A stretch of DNA of 6,351 nt, from the NCBI GenBank assembly GCA_964528315.1, contig CAZGRO010000077.1, positions 1 to 6,351 on the forward strand, written 5' to 3'. A program made the position numbers and the translations under genes. The DNA comes from JALHTG01 sp964528315. GTDB lineage: Archaea > Thermoproteota > Bathyarchaeia > 40CM-2-53-6 > JALHTG01. Below are positions 1 to 4,577 of the stretch, in pieces. The notes below the pieces were generated by a model that searched no databases, had not been told where the DNA came from, and worked only from the letters and a program-made list of their open reading frames with translations. Numbering within the stretch: position 1 is the stretch's first letter; every line of letters begins with the position of its first letter.

Positions 1-1045
1 CTATCTTTCCTCTCTGCCAGCGCGGAGATTGATGAATTGGACCGTACTGGAATATCGCTCCATGTTTCGGAGGTCGCGCTCCCGTCCTCAAAGATCTAAA
101 CAGAGCCTTCTCAGCGCCTAGGACCTGAATCGTGCTCGCAGGCATCATCGCCAAATTCTCCAGACTACCTGCTATGGATGTGAGTCGAGCCGAAATCACT
201 GGTCCAACAAGACTATTCATGTTGGCAGCTACCTGGCTCATCACCAACTCGACATATCCTGCCAGTTTCTCCCTGAACTTCATTAACTCCAGCCAATCCG
301 TGCAGAATGACCTCAGCCACTCCAGATCCTCTTCCGAGACATCGGCACCCATCGACCGGTAAGCGGCCTCAGCAATGGCTTTGGCTCTTTCTTCAGGAAG
401 CCCCTTCTCTATCAGAGCTTTCTCAGAGAAACCATCTCTCTTTCCGAGATCTGAGACAAGCCTTGCGTAGGTGTCATGCTTCTCGACCAGCCTATCCATC
501 TCCGGAAAGTGCAGCCCATACCATTCACGCATTCTCCCTGCAAGAAGGTTCAGCGTCTTATCCATGTCATCTATTGCGCGAACGGCCTGAACCGCATGAA
601 GATCTCTTCTGCCAACAGCGATCGTTACCGCGGCCTTCGCCATTTGGACAGATATTTCCCTGACTAGATTGTCATAATCCTCCTTGTTTTTGAAGACCCG
701 TAGATTCACTGCTATTGTTGGAAGTTTGTCTCGGAACTTCTCAATGACCTTGGGCGATCGCTCAACTTCCACTTCCATGGCGAAGCCCTCTTTGATCGCC
801 TGAGCTAGAGCTGAATTCTCAGAGACCAGAACATTGAATTTCCTCTTTGGAATCTCCTTCAGCACTTCTGAGAGTTCTTCTATCATCTTTCCGGAACGAA
901 GCTCTTCAAGCTTTGAGGCAATCCTCTCCTTGTCTTTACCGAACAGCCTCTTCTCCACTACCTTACCTTTGGCGTCAAGAACGAACAACCCTATTGGGGA
1001 CTCAGCTAAGTATGCCTTCAACTCCTTTTCCTCCACGCAAATCAT
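1..1045 (-). CDS. nop5: Archaeal Nop5 (Nop56/58-type) C/D-box RNP core protein, C-terminus cut by window edge
   Basis: Reading the minus strand from ATG at 1045 gives 348 uninterrupted codons that run off the left edge, so there is no stop in view. Nop5 is the scaffold of the archaeal C/D-box sRNP: it bridges L7Ae-bound guide RNA and fibrillarin for 2'-O-methylation of rRNA and tRNA. Visible parts are the N-terminal fibrillarin-binding domain (about residues 1-115, including SPIGLFVLDAKG), a long helical, charged coiled-coil part (about 118-255), and the Nop RNA-binding domain (about 255 to the edge) with GAEKALFRSLRTG at 310-322, RPPKHG, and IFQYGPIHQSPRWQRGK at 331-347. These are diagnostic of the family. 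Archaeal Nop5 proteins are usually about 370-420 residues, so perhaps 30-70 are missing. The ATG follows GAGAGG (1054-1049) by 3 bases, and an in-frame TGA lies eight codons upstream. Fibrillarin (flpA) commonly follows nop5 in archaea; that position is outside the window. Confidence 0.95.
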   Translation of the reverse strand, partial: MICVEEKELKAYLAESPIGLFVLDAKGKVVEKRLFGKDKERIASKLEELRSGKMIEELSEVLKEIPKRKFNVLVSENSALAQAIKEGFAMEVEVERSPKVIEKFRDKLPTIAVNLRVFKNKEDYDNLVREISVQMAKAAVTIAVGRRDLHAVQAVRAIDDMDKTLNLLAGRMREWYGLHFPEMDRLVEKHDTYARLVSDLGKRDGFSEKALIEKGLPEERAKAIAEAAYRSMGADVSEEDLEWLRSFCTDWLELMKFREKLAGYVELVMSQVAANMNSLVGPVISARLTSIAGSLENLAMMPASTIQVLGAEKALFRSLRTGARPPKHGAIFQYGPIHQSPRWQRGKI

Positions 1046-1127
1046 TAGCCTCTCAGATCCGAGGCTTCAGAGACCACTAGCGTTATTTCCCATGCTTCAA
1101 TAAACGTTTCCAACACAGTGAGATTGG
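1046..1127. promoter_or_regulatory. Divergent intergenic region between nop5 and pyrD
   Basis: These 82 bases must hold the start signals of both divergent genes. The only A+T-rich patches are AATAAAC around 1099-1105 and ATTTCC/GGAAAT around 1084-1089. The first lies about 25 bases before the pyrD ATG, which would suit a TATA box for a nearly leaderless pyrD mRNA. The second lies about 40 bases before the nop5 start. Neither matches the archaeal TATA consensus well. pyrD also has GTGAG (1118-1122) five bases before its ATG, a weak ribosome binding site. Confidence 0.35.
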
Positions 1128-2051
1128 ATGGGACGAGGTATCGAGACAGAGATCGCCGGGCTCCGACTTAGGAACCCGTTCATTTTGGCGGCGGGAATAC
1201 TTGGCATTACTGGGCATTCGCTCAGAAGGGTTGCTGAAGCAGGCGCAGGGGCTGTGGTGACAAAATCCCTTGGACTGGAGCCTCGAGTAGGCTATCCGAA
1301 CCCAACCATTGTCGAGGTTCAGGGCGGGTTGCTCAATGCGATGGGCCTTCCGAATCCTGGGATTGATACGCTTAAGGAGGAGGTGGAGGAAGTGAGGAAA
1401 ACCGGTGTTCCAGTCATAGCGAGTGTTTTTGGATGCCGTGGAGAAGACTATGCCGAAGCAGCGAAGAAGGCGGAGGAGGCTGGAGCGGACGCGGTTGAAC
1501 TCAACGTGTCCTGTCCCCATGTGGAGGAGGTGGGCGCACAGATCGGCCAAGACCCGGATCTTGTCGCGTCCGTCACGGCTTCTGCGAAACGAAGCACGAA
1601 ATTGCCGGTCATAGTAAAGCTCACCCCAAACATCACAAGCATAGTGGAGATTGCGAAGAAGGCTGTGGAGGGAGGAGCTGACGCCATCACAGCGATCAAC
1701 ACCGTCAAAGCGATTGCCATAGATGTGGATGTGCAGAAGCCGATTCTGGCAGCGGAAATGGGCGGCCTTTCCGGACCAGCCATCAAGCCAATCGCGTTAA
1801 GATGCGTCTACGAAATTCGCAAGGCGGTAGATGTTCCAATCATAGGCTGTGGAGGTGTGGCGACTTGGAGTGACGCCGTGGAATTCTTTCTTGCTGGAGC
1901 GACAGCAGTCCAAGTTGGAACGGCCATAATGTACAGGGATCTTGACATATTCACAGAGCTGCAGATTGGTTTGAGACAATACCTAGAAAGGAAAGGTTAC
2001 GAAAGTGTTAGCCAGTTGACCGGGCTGGCGTGCAGAGAAAAGGTTGTTTGA
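1128..2051 (+). CDS. pyrD: Dihydroorotate dehydrogenase, class 1 (1B-like), FMN-dependent
   Basis: The 307-residue product matches the usual class 1 length (about 300-310). The enzyme oxidises dihydroorotate to orotate, the fourth step of de novo pyrimidine synthesis, in the cytoplasm. Landmarks are AAGILG (21-26), the TKS lysine at 46 near FMN, NAMGLPN (70-76) for substrate binding, ELNVSCPH with Asn126 and Cys129, KLTPN (164-168), the INT asparagine at 191, GGLSGPAIKPIALR (212-225), IIGCGGV (238-244) and VGTA (263-266) for phosphate and FMN binding. A cysteine rather than serine as catalytic base is typical of class 1. Class 1B enzymes normally pair with the FAD/iron-sulfur subunit PyrK, which is not in the window, so 1B versus 1A cannot be settled here. 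The gene diverges from nop5 and converges on the hydrolase gene, with 20 bases between stops. It could also be annotated as a general DHOD/dihydropyrimidine dehydrogenase-family enzyme, but the motif set favours PyrD. Confidence 0.93.
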   Translation: MGRGIETEIAGLRLRNPFILAAGILGITGHSLRRVAEAGAGAVVTKSLGLEPRVGYPNPTIVEVQGGLLNAMGLPNPGIDTLKEEVEEVRKTGVPVIASVFGCRGEDYAEAAKKAEEAGADAVELNVSCPHVEEVGAQIGQDPDLVASVTASAKRSTKLPVIVKLTPNITSIVEIAKKAVEGGADAITAINTVKAIAIDVDVQKPILAAEMGGLSGPAIKPIALRCVYEIRKAVDVPIIGCGGVATWSDAVEFFLAGATAVQVGTAIMYRDLDIFTELQIGLRQYLERKGYESVSQLTGLACREKVV

Positions 2052-2071
2052 TCTGCAAATCAAGCCAAAGA

Positions 2072-3658
2072 TCATCTATTCTTGATCACCTTGCCTCCGA
2101 CAATAACCCTATCAATCTTGATCGATCTCAGCTTCTCAGGGGACACCTTGAATGGATCACTCGAAAGAACAATCAAGTCTGCAAGCCTCCCTTCGGTTAT
2201 TGATCCCTTGTCATTCTCCTCAAAGCTCGCGTAAGCCGCGTTCACGGTGTACATCTGCAAGGCCTCTTCGACCGATATTCGTTCATCAGGCAGGAATCCA
2301 GCCCTCGTGACACCAGCCCACATCCCCTCCAACGGATCTAGATGTTCGACAGGGCAATCAGAGCCGGCAGATGCCACTAATCTCTTGAACAATGTCTTGA
2401 AAGGGTAAATCCATTTCTCTCTTCGTTTACCTACCCGATCCTTCGCCCAGAAGTCTGAAGTGACAAACGCCGGTTGCACTGAAGCAATCACTTTCATCTC
2501 TGCCATCCTATCGATCTGCTCAGGGCTGATTATTGAGGCGTGTTCTATTCTGTGCCGGTGGTTCTTTCTCGGCGTCTTCTTCTGAGCCTCTTCAATTGCG
2601 TCAAGCGCCAGTTCTATGGCATGATCTCCTATCGCGTGAATCGCCAGCTGGTAGCCAGAGTCGTGAGCCTTGCTCACAAGTTGCCGCACCTCTTCCTCTT
2701 GGTAGAGGAGGAGACCTTTGTTGGTTGGATCGTCGGCGTATGGTTCCTTCAATGCGGCGGTTCGGCCGCCTAAGGAGCCGTCTAGCAGCATTTTCACGCA
2801 TCCGACTCTCAGCCAGCTGTCTCCGAAACCTGTTCCGATTCCCAGGCCGATCAAGTGATCCAGAAGTTCCACCGGTATTCCCATGTAGACTCGGACTCCG
2901 AGTCTGCCCGTGGCTCGGGCCTGTTGAAGCGCCTCCATGTAGGCCGAATTCCTGAGCAGGGCGTGAACGGAGGTGAGTCCTGCTGAGAGAGCTTTCTGAC
3001 TTGCAGCATCTATCGCCTCTACAAGTTCCTCTTTTGTTGGCGGAGGAACATGATTCCAGACCAGTGGCATTGCTTCGTCACGAAGGATGCCTGCGGGCTC
3101 GCCGGTTTCAGGGTCCTTGTCGATTTGGCCTCCTTGTGGGTCCGGTGTCTCTTTTGAGACATTGGCGATTTGAAGTGCTGGGCTGTTGGCCACAGCTATG
3201 TGACCGCAGACTCGATTGAGTATTACGGGGTTCTGTGGCGAAACCTTGTCAAGGTCGTGTCTGTTTGGATACCGTTTCTCTTTGAGTCTCTCTTGATCCC
3301 AAGATCTTCCTGTGATCCATTTTCCAGGCCGGGTTGCCTTTGCCACTGCTCCAACCTTTGCCTGTATATCTGCAATAGACCTGGCATCTCTGAGATCGAT
3401 TCTCTTGAGAGAAAGGCCGTAGTCAATGAAGTGTATGTGCGCGTCAATCATTCCTGGCACCACTGTTCTTCCGCGCAGATTGATGACCTTGGTCCTTCTG
3501 CCGACCAGTCGCTTTATCTCAGAGTTCTTTCCTGTGGCGATGATTCTCTCGCCTGCAATAGCGACGGCTTCTGCTCTCTCGGTCTTCCTGTCCATCGTTA
3601 CGATGTTTCCTTTCAGAAGAACCAGATCACAGCCCATCCTTTGCCGGGACATTGGCAA
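2072..3658 (-). CDS. Amidohydro_3 family metal-dependent hydrolase (YtcJ-like), cytoplasmic
   Basis: The product has 528 residues, typical of the YtcJ/AepA-like branch of the amidohydrolase superfamily (TIM-barrel metal enzymes; characterised relatives include N-substituted formamide deformylase). Visible elements are the N-terminal composite beta-domain (LLKGNIVTMD, about 14-23), VVPGMIDAHIHF with metal ligands His74 and His76, a conserved Lys289 in VKMLLDGSLGGRTAAL, IHAIGDHA with His341 and Asp345, RHRIEHAS with His373, GSDCPVE with Asp434, and the closing beta-domain ADLIVLSSDP...VIVGGKVI at the C-terminus. All expected metal and catalytic positions are present, so it should be active; the substrate cannot be inferred. 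There is no signal peptide or membrane segment. It is a paralogue of the hydrolase at 4578-6351 but ends right after the VGGKVI strand and lacks that protein's tail. The first codon is TTG at 3658; ATG at 3652 or 3637 are alternatives. Confidence 0.92.
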   Translation of the reverse strand: MPMSRQRMGCDLVLLKGNIVTMDRKTERAEAVAIAGERIIATGKNSEIKRLVGRRTKVINLRGRTVVPGMIDAHIHFIDYGLSLKRIDLRDARSIADIQAKVGAVAKATRPGKWITGRSWDQERLKEKRYPNRHDLDKVSPQNPVILNRVCGHIAVANSPALQIANVSKETPDPQGGQIDKDPETGEPAGILRDEAMPLVWNHVPPPTKEELVEAIDAASQKALSAGLTSVHALLRNSAYMEALQQARATGRLGVRVYMGIPVELLDHLIGLGIGTGFGDSWLRVGCVKMLLDGSLGGRTAALKEPYADDPTNKGLLLYQEEEVRQLVSKAHDSGYQLAIHAIGDHAIELALDAIEEAQKKTPRKNHRHRIEHASIISPEQIDRMAEMKVIASVQPAFVTSDFWAKDRVGKRREKWIYPFKTLFKRLVASAGSDCPVEHLDPLEGMWAGVTRAGFLPDERISVEEALQMYTVNAAYASFEENDKGSITEGRLADLIVLSSDPFKVSPEKLRSIKIDRVIVGGKVIKNR

Positions 3659-3670
3659 TCACATTCCACC
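3650..3670 (-). promoter_or_regulatory. Ribosome binding site and alternative starts of the hydrolase gene
   Basis: On the minus strand GGTGG (3670-3666) lies seven bases before TTG at 3658 and thirteen before ATG at 3652. An in-frame TGA sits directly before the TTG, so nothing further upstream is possible. Spacing favours TTG; codon preference favours the ATG two codons later. The ATG at 3637 has no usable ribosome binding site, but would start the protein right at the first conserved strand. Confidence 0.4.
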
Positions 3671-3742
3671 ATCCGAAGTATGGTTGATGAAATTCCATGT
3701 TTCTATGTAATTGAGTTGTGTGTAAGGTGTGCAGGCTCGAGG
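3659..3742. other. Upstream region of the hydrolase gene up to the gap
   Basis: No gene is visible in these 84 bases. On the minus strand the best A+T patch is TTACATAG near 3702-3709, about 45 bases before the start codon, a poor TATA match. If the gap were closed through the shared 8 bases, a better TATA-like element (minus-strand CTATTTAAG, 3865-3857) would lie roughly 90-100 bases upstream of the start. Confidence 0.3.
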
Positions 3743-3842
3743 NNNNNNNNNNNNNNNNNNNNNNNNNNNNNNNNNNNNNNNNNNNNNNNNNNNNNNNNNN
3801 NNNNNNNNNNNNNNNNNNNNNNNNNNNNNNNNNNNNNNNNNN
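3743..3842. other. Assembly gap, exactly 100 N
   Basis: The run is exactly 100 N, the conventional filler for a gap of unknown length. The eight bases before it (3735-3742) and the eight bases after it (3843-3850) are both GCTCGAGG. The two contigs may therefore overlap and contain no missing sequence. Linkage between the left part (nop5, pyrD, first hydrolase) and the right part (tRNAs, second hydrolase) rests on scaffolding evidence not visible here. Confidence 0.98.
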
Positions 3843-3856
3843 GCTCGAGGAGAAGT

Positions 3857-3864
3857 CTTAAATA
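3857..3864 (+). promoter_or_regulatory. TATA-like element before the structured non-coding segment
   Basis: CTTAAATA resembles the archaeal TATA box (TTTAWATA-like) and stands out in a moderately G+C-rich background. It is about 36 bases before the first base of the long stem starting at 3900, so a transcript starting roughly 25 bases downstream would carry that structure near its 5' end. Read on the other strand the same element could serve the hydrolase gene to the left. Confidence 0.35.
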
Positions 3865-3889
3865 GGAGTTTCTCGTCTTGTGCAGGAAC

Positions 3890-4060
3890 TTCGCTGACAG
3901 TAATCCGAGGCTCACACCGATTGGTATAAGCTTCGTGAAAAGGGAATCCCGATCCGGGATCGAAGTCAACGGATCGCTACGCCCTGCCTCGGTTACACCT
4001 TCATTTTCATGATTCACGGGACACGAAGTCAGGTGTAACGTCTGGCCCAGCTATTTTCCA
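3890..4060 (+). ncRNA. Candidate structured RNA of unknown family (strand uncertain)
   Basis: No convincing protein is encoded between the gap and tRNA-Lys, but the sequence folds well. GTAA (3900-3903) pairs with TTAC (3993-3996), and after a one-base bulge CCGAGGC (3905-3911) pairs with GCCTCGG (3986-3992), giving 11 base pairs. Inside, GCTTCG (3930-3935) pairs with CGAAGT (3961-3966, one G-U), and directly within that ATCCCG (3946-3951) pairs with CGGGAT (3955-3960) around a three-base loop. Competing with the outermost pairs, GTTACACC (3992-3999) is complementary to GGTGTAAC (4032-4039). I recognise no tRNA, 5S, SRP, RNase P or C/D-box signature. The plus strand is chosen because of the upstream TATA-like element; a minus-strand leader or trailer is possible. 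The end at 4060 is arbitrary, after a short T-run at 4054-4057. Confidence 0.3.
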
Positions 4061-4066
4061 TCGCGC

Positions 4067-4079
4067 TTCTCGAAGAGAA
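4067..4079. other. Small hairpin just 3' of tRNA-Lys
   Basis: TTCTC (4067-4071) and GAGAA (4075-4079) form a five-base-pair stem around GAA, starting 10 bases past the 3' end of tRNA-Lys on the minus strand. No T-run follows it in that direction, so it is not an obvious terminator. It may be a trailer element or chance. Confidence 0.2.
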
Positions 4080-4124
4080 CCGGTATTGCGGGCCCGTCGG
4101 GAGTTGAACCCGAGACTCCCGGGT

Positions 4125-4140
4125 CGCTTCCGGCCTACGG
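4125..4140 (-). other. Canonical 37/38 intron of tRNA-Lys (16 bases)
   Basis: Exon CTTT (positions 32-35) pairs with intron GAAG (one T-G pair). The bulges are TA|C and CG|A, and a two-base-pair CG/CG inner stem has loop TAGGC. The outer helix is the anticodon stem itself. This is the standard archaeal tRNA intron position, and removal creates the loop CTTTTAA. Confidence 0.9.
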
Positions 4141-4147
4141 TAAAAGC

Positions 4148-4179
4148 CTCACCGACCTTGCCTAGACAAGGGGTTGTCA
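4148..4179 (-). other. Position 30/31 intron of tRNA-Lys (32 bases)
   Basis: The intron splits the 5' strand of the anticodon stem after CCGG. Exon CACC (positions 25-28) pairs perfectly with intron GGTG as the central helix. The bulges are GG|T and AG|G, and the intron interior begins GAC and closes GTC, with an inner CTTG/CAAG stem. Removal gives CCGGG, which pairs completely with CCCGG on the 3' side. Confidence 0.9.
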
Positions 4180-4193
4180 CCGGTGCTCTACCT

Positions 4194-4215
4194 TTTCAGG
4201 ACCCTTTAGGGATCT
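4194..4215 (-). other. D-loop intron of tRNA-Lys (22 bases)
   Basis: Exon TCAG (D-stem end plus A14 G15) pairs with intron CTGA as the central four-base-pair helix. Bulges are CC|A at the 5' cut and AA|A at the 3' cut, where | marks cleavage. An inner stem GATCC/GGGTC (one T-G pair) caps it with loop CTAAA. Removal restores the normal nine-base D-loop AGCCAGGTA. The outer exon helix is weak, so this is the relaxed form of the motif. An A at both ends leaves the boundary ambiguous by one base. Confidence 0.85.
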
Positions 4216-4259
4216 GGCTGAGCTACGGGCCCACGAAGAAGGGAGAACTCTCGGCAGTC

Positions 4260-4267
4260 AATAAAAG
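4260..4267 (-). promoter_or_regulatory. TATA-like promoter element of tRNA-Lys
   Basis: On the minus strand CTTTTATT, preceded by an A-rich BRE-like stretch, is centred about 31 bases before the tRNA 5' end. That is the usual distance for archaeal tRNA promoters with a start a few bases upstream. It overlaps a ten-base palindrome, AAAAGCTTTT (4263-4272). Confidence 0.5.
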
Positions 4268-4373
4268 CTTTTGTGAACTCCAAAATGGTTCAGAATAGCA
4301 GCGTTCGAGATCGGCTTTGGATTCCAGAGACATCCTGATTGGCGTTGAGGAGACTACGCTGATTAGAGACAAG

Positions 4374-4383
4374 TTTTTTTAGA
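4374..4383 (+). promoter_or_regulatory. TATA-like promoter element of tRNA-Arg
   Basis: TTTTTTTAGA is the only strongly A+T-rich block in the 174 bases between the two divergent tRNAs on this side. It is centred about 28 bases before the tRNA-Arg 5' end, the expected TATA distance. The seven-T run could alternatively act as a terminator of plus-strand transcription, but no gene is seen upstream on that strand nearby. Confidence 0.45.
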
Positions 4384-4438
4384 TTCGATTGTCAGGATTC
4401 GGTTTGGGGCCCGTAGCTCAGACCGGATAGAGCAGTAG

Positions 4439-4454
4439 GCCGGAGAGGACTGAA
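4439..4454 (+). other. Position 30/31 intron of tRNA-Arg (16 bases)
   Basis: Exon CAGT (positions 25-28, 4433-4436) pairs perfectly with intron ACTG (4449-4452). The bulges are AG|G and AA|C, and the inner stem CC/GG has loop GGAGA. Removal joins GTAG to CCTCC and recreates the TAGC/GCTA stem. It is the same position and the same architecture as in tRNA-Lys. Confidence 0.85.
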
Positions 4455-4461
4455 CCTCCTA

Positions 4462-4476
4462 AGCTGAGTTGGCGAA
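4462..4476 (+). other. Canonical 37/38 intron of tRNA-Arg (15 bases)
   Basis: Removal of 15 bases is needed to give loop CTCCTAA and 3' stem GCTAA. A direct repeat AAGCT (4461-4465 and 4476-4480) makes the exact boundary ambiguous, since several cuts give the same product. At 37/38 the central helix would be CTCC (4456-4459) with GGCG (4471-4474), with one T-C mismatch, and no good inner stem. The motif is therefore imperfect compared with the other four introns. Confidence 0.65.
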
Positions 4477-4529
4477 AGCTAAAGGCCCGGGGTTCAAATC
4501 CCCGCGGGCCCGCCACAGAGGCAGAGATC

Positions 4530-4560
4530 ACATCAATTCGAAGAGGTTGATGTTCCAACC
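4530..4560. terminator. Two mutually exclusive hairpins between tRNA-Arg and the second hydrolase
   Basis: ACATCAA (4530-4536) pairs with TTGATGT (4547-4553), seven base pairs. Alternatively GGTTG (4545-4549) pairs with CAACC (4556-4560). They share 4547-4549, so only one can form. They lie between convergent genes, where termination of both is expected, but no T-run follows on either strand. Confidence 0.25.
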
Positions 4561-4577
4561 GAGTACAGCGCAGTGTA

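Larger units (their letters stand above)
4089..4232 (-). tRNA. tRNA-Lys (anticodon TTT) with three introns
   Basis: The 144-base gene yields a perfect 74-base tRNA once three introns (22, 32 and 16 bases) are removed. Acceptor GGGCCCG (4232-4226) pairs with CGGGCCC (4096-4090). The D-stem is GCTC/GAGC with spliced loop AGCCAGGTA. The spliced anticodon arm is CCGGG-CTTTTAA-CCCGG, fully paired, with anticodon TTT. The variable loop is GAGTC; the T-arm is TCGGG-TTCAACT-CCCGA; the discriminator is G, as expected for archaeal tRNA-Lys. CCA is not encoded (GCA follows). All three introns sit in bulge-helix-bulge structures read from the sequence (see the intron entries), so splicing by the archaeal tRNA endonuclease and ligase is expected. 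Introns at non-canonical positions generally require the broad-specificity heterotetrameric endonuclease found in Crenarchaeota and related lineages. The gene is divergent from tRNA-Arg and has its own TATA-like element. Confidence 0.95.
4407..4512 (+). tRNA. tRNA-Arg (anticodon CCT) with two introns; CCA encoded at 4513-4515
   Basis: The 106-base gene gives a 75-base tRNA after removing introns of 16 and 15 bases. Acceptor GGGCCCG (4407-4413) pairs with CGGGCCC (4505-4511), discriminator G, then CCA at 4513-4515. The D-arm is GCTC-AGACCGGATA-GAGC, with A20 after GG as in arginine tRNAs. The spliced anticodon arm is GTAGC-CTCCTAA-GCTAA, anticodon CCT. The variable loop is AGGCC and the T-arm CGGGG-TTCAAAT-CCCCG is perfect. 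One weakness is that position 27 (G) faces A43, leaving four anticodon-stem pairs. The same acceptor sequence occurs in the neighbouring tRNA-Lys, and both carry an intron at 30/31. Identity rests on the loop CTCCTAA and the A20 D-loop; other parses gave no proper loop. Confidence 0.9.

Noticed and set aside
132..1103. Several short plus-strand open frames (for example 307-663 and 834-1103)
   Set aside because: They are antisense to the uninterrupted nop5 reading frame, whose family motifs are unmistakable. Their translations show no recognisable domain.
1083..1786. Minus-strand open frames across pyrD (1083-1550 and 1448-1786)
   Set aside because: They are shadows of pyrD, which has full-length family motifs on the plus strand.
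3737..3848. CTCGAG on both sides of the gap as a cloning (XhoI) scar
   Set aside because: A single six-base site near contig ends is weak evidence and no vector sequence is visible. A simple contig overlap explains it better.
3170..3865. A 231-residue plus-strand frame running through the gap
   Set aside because: It is antisense to the hydrolase gene and only stays open because the N run contains no stops.
3900..3996. A further tRNA or 5S rRNA, suggested by the seven-base stem CCGAGGC/GCCTCGG and a CCCGATCCGGG hairpin
   Set aside because: There is no T-arm with TTCRA in the right place, no D-arm, and the 97-base length and inner helices do not fit 5S rRNA.
3703..4017. A minus-strand frame of 104 residues across the gap
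   Set aside because: A third of it is N. The rest has no recognisable motif and overlaps the strong RNA stems, so coding is not supported, although the frame would stay open if the gap closed by 108 bases.
4446..4460. Alternative anticodon arm AGGA-CTGAACC-TCCT in the plus-strand tRNA (would be anticodon GAA)
   Set aside because: Position 37 would be a pyrimidine, the stem has only four pairs, and the remaining bases cannot be arranged into a tRNA. The two-intron CCT model accounts for every base.
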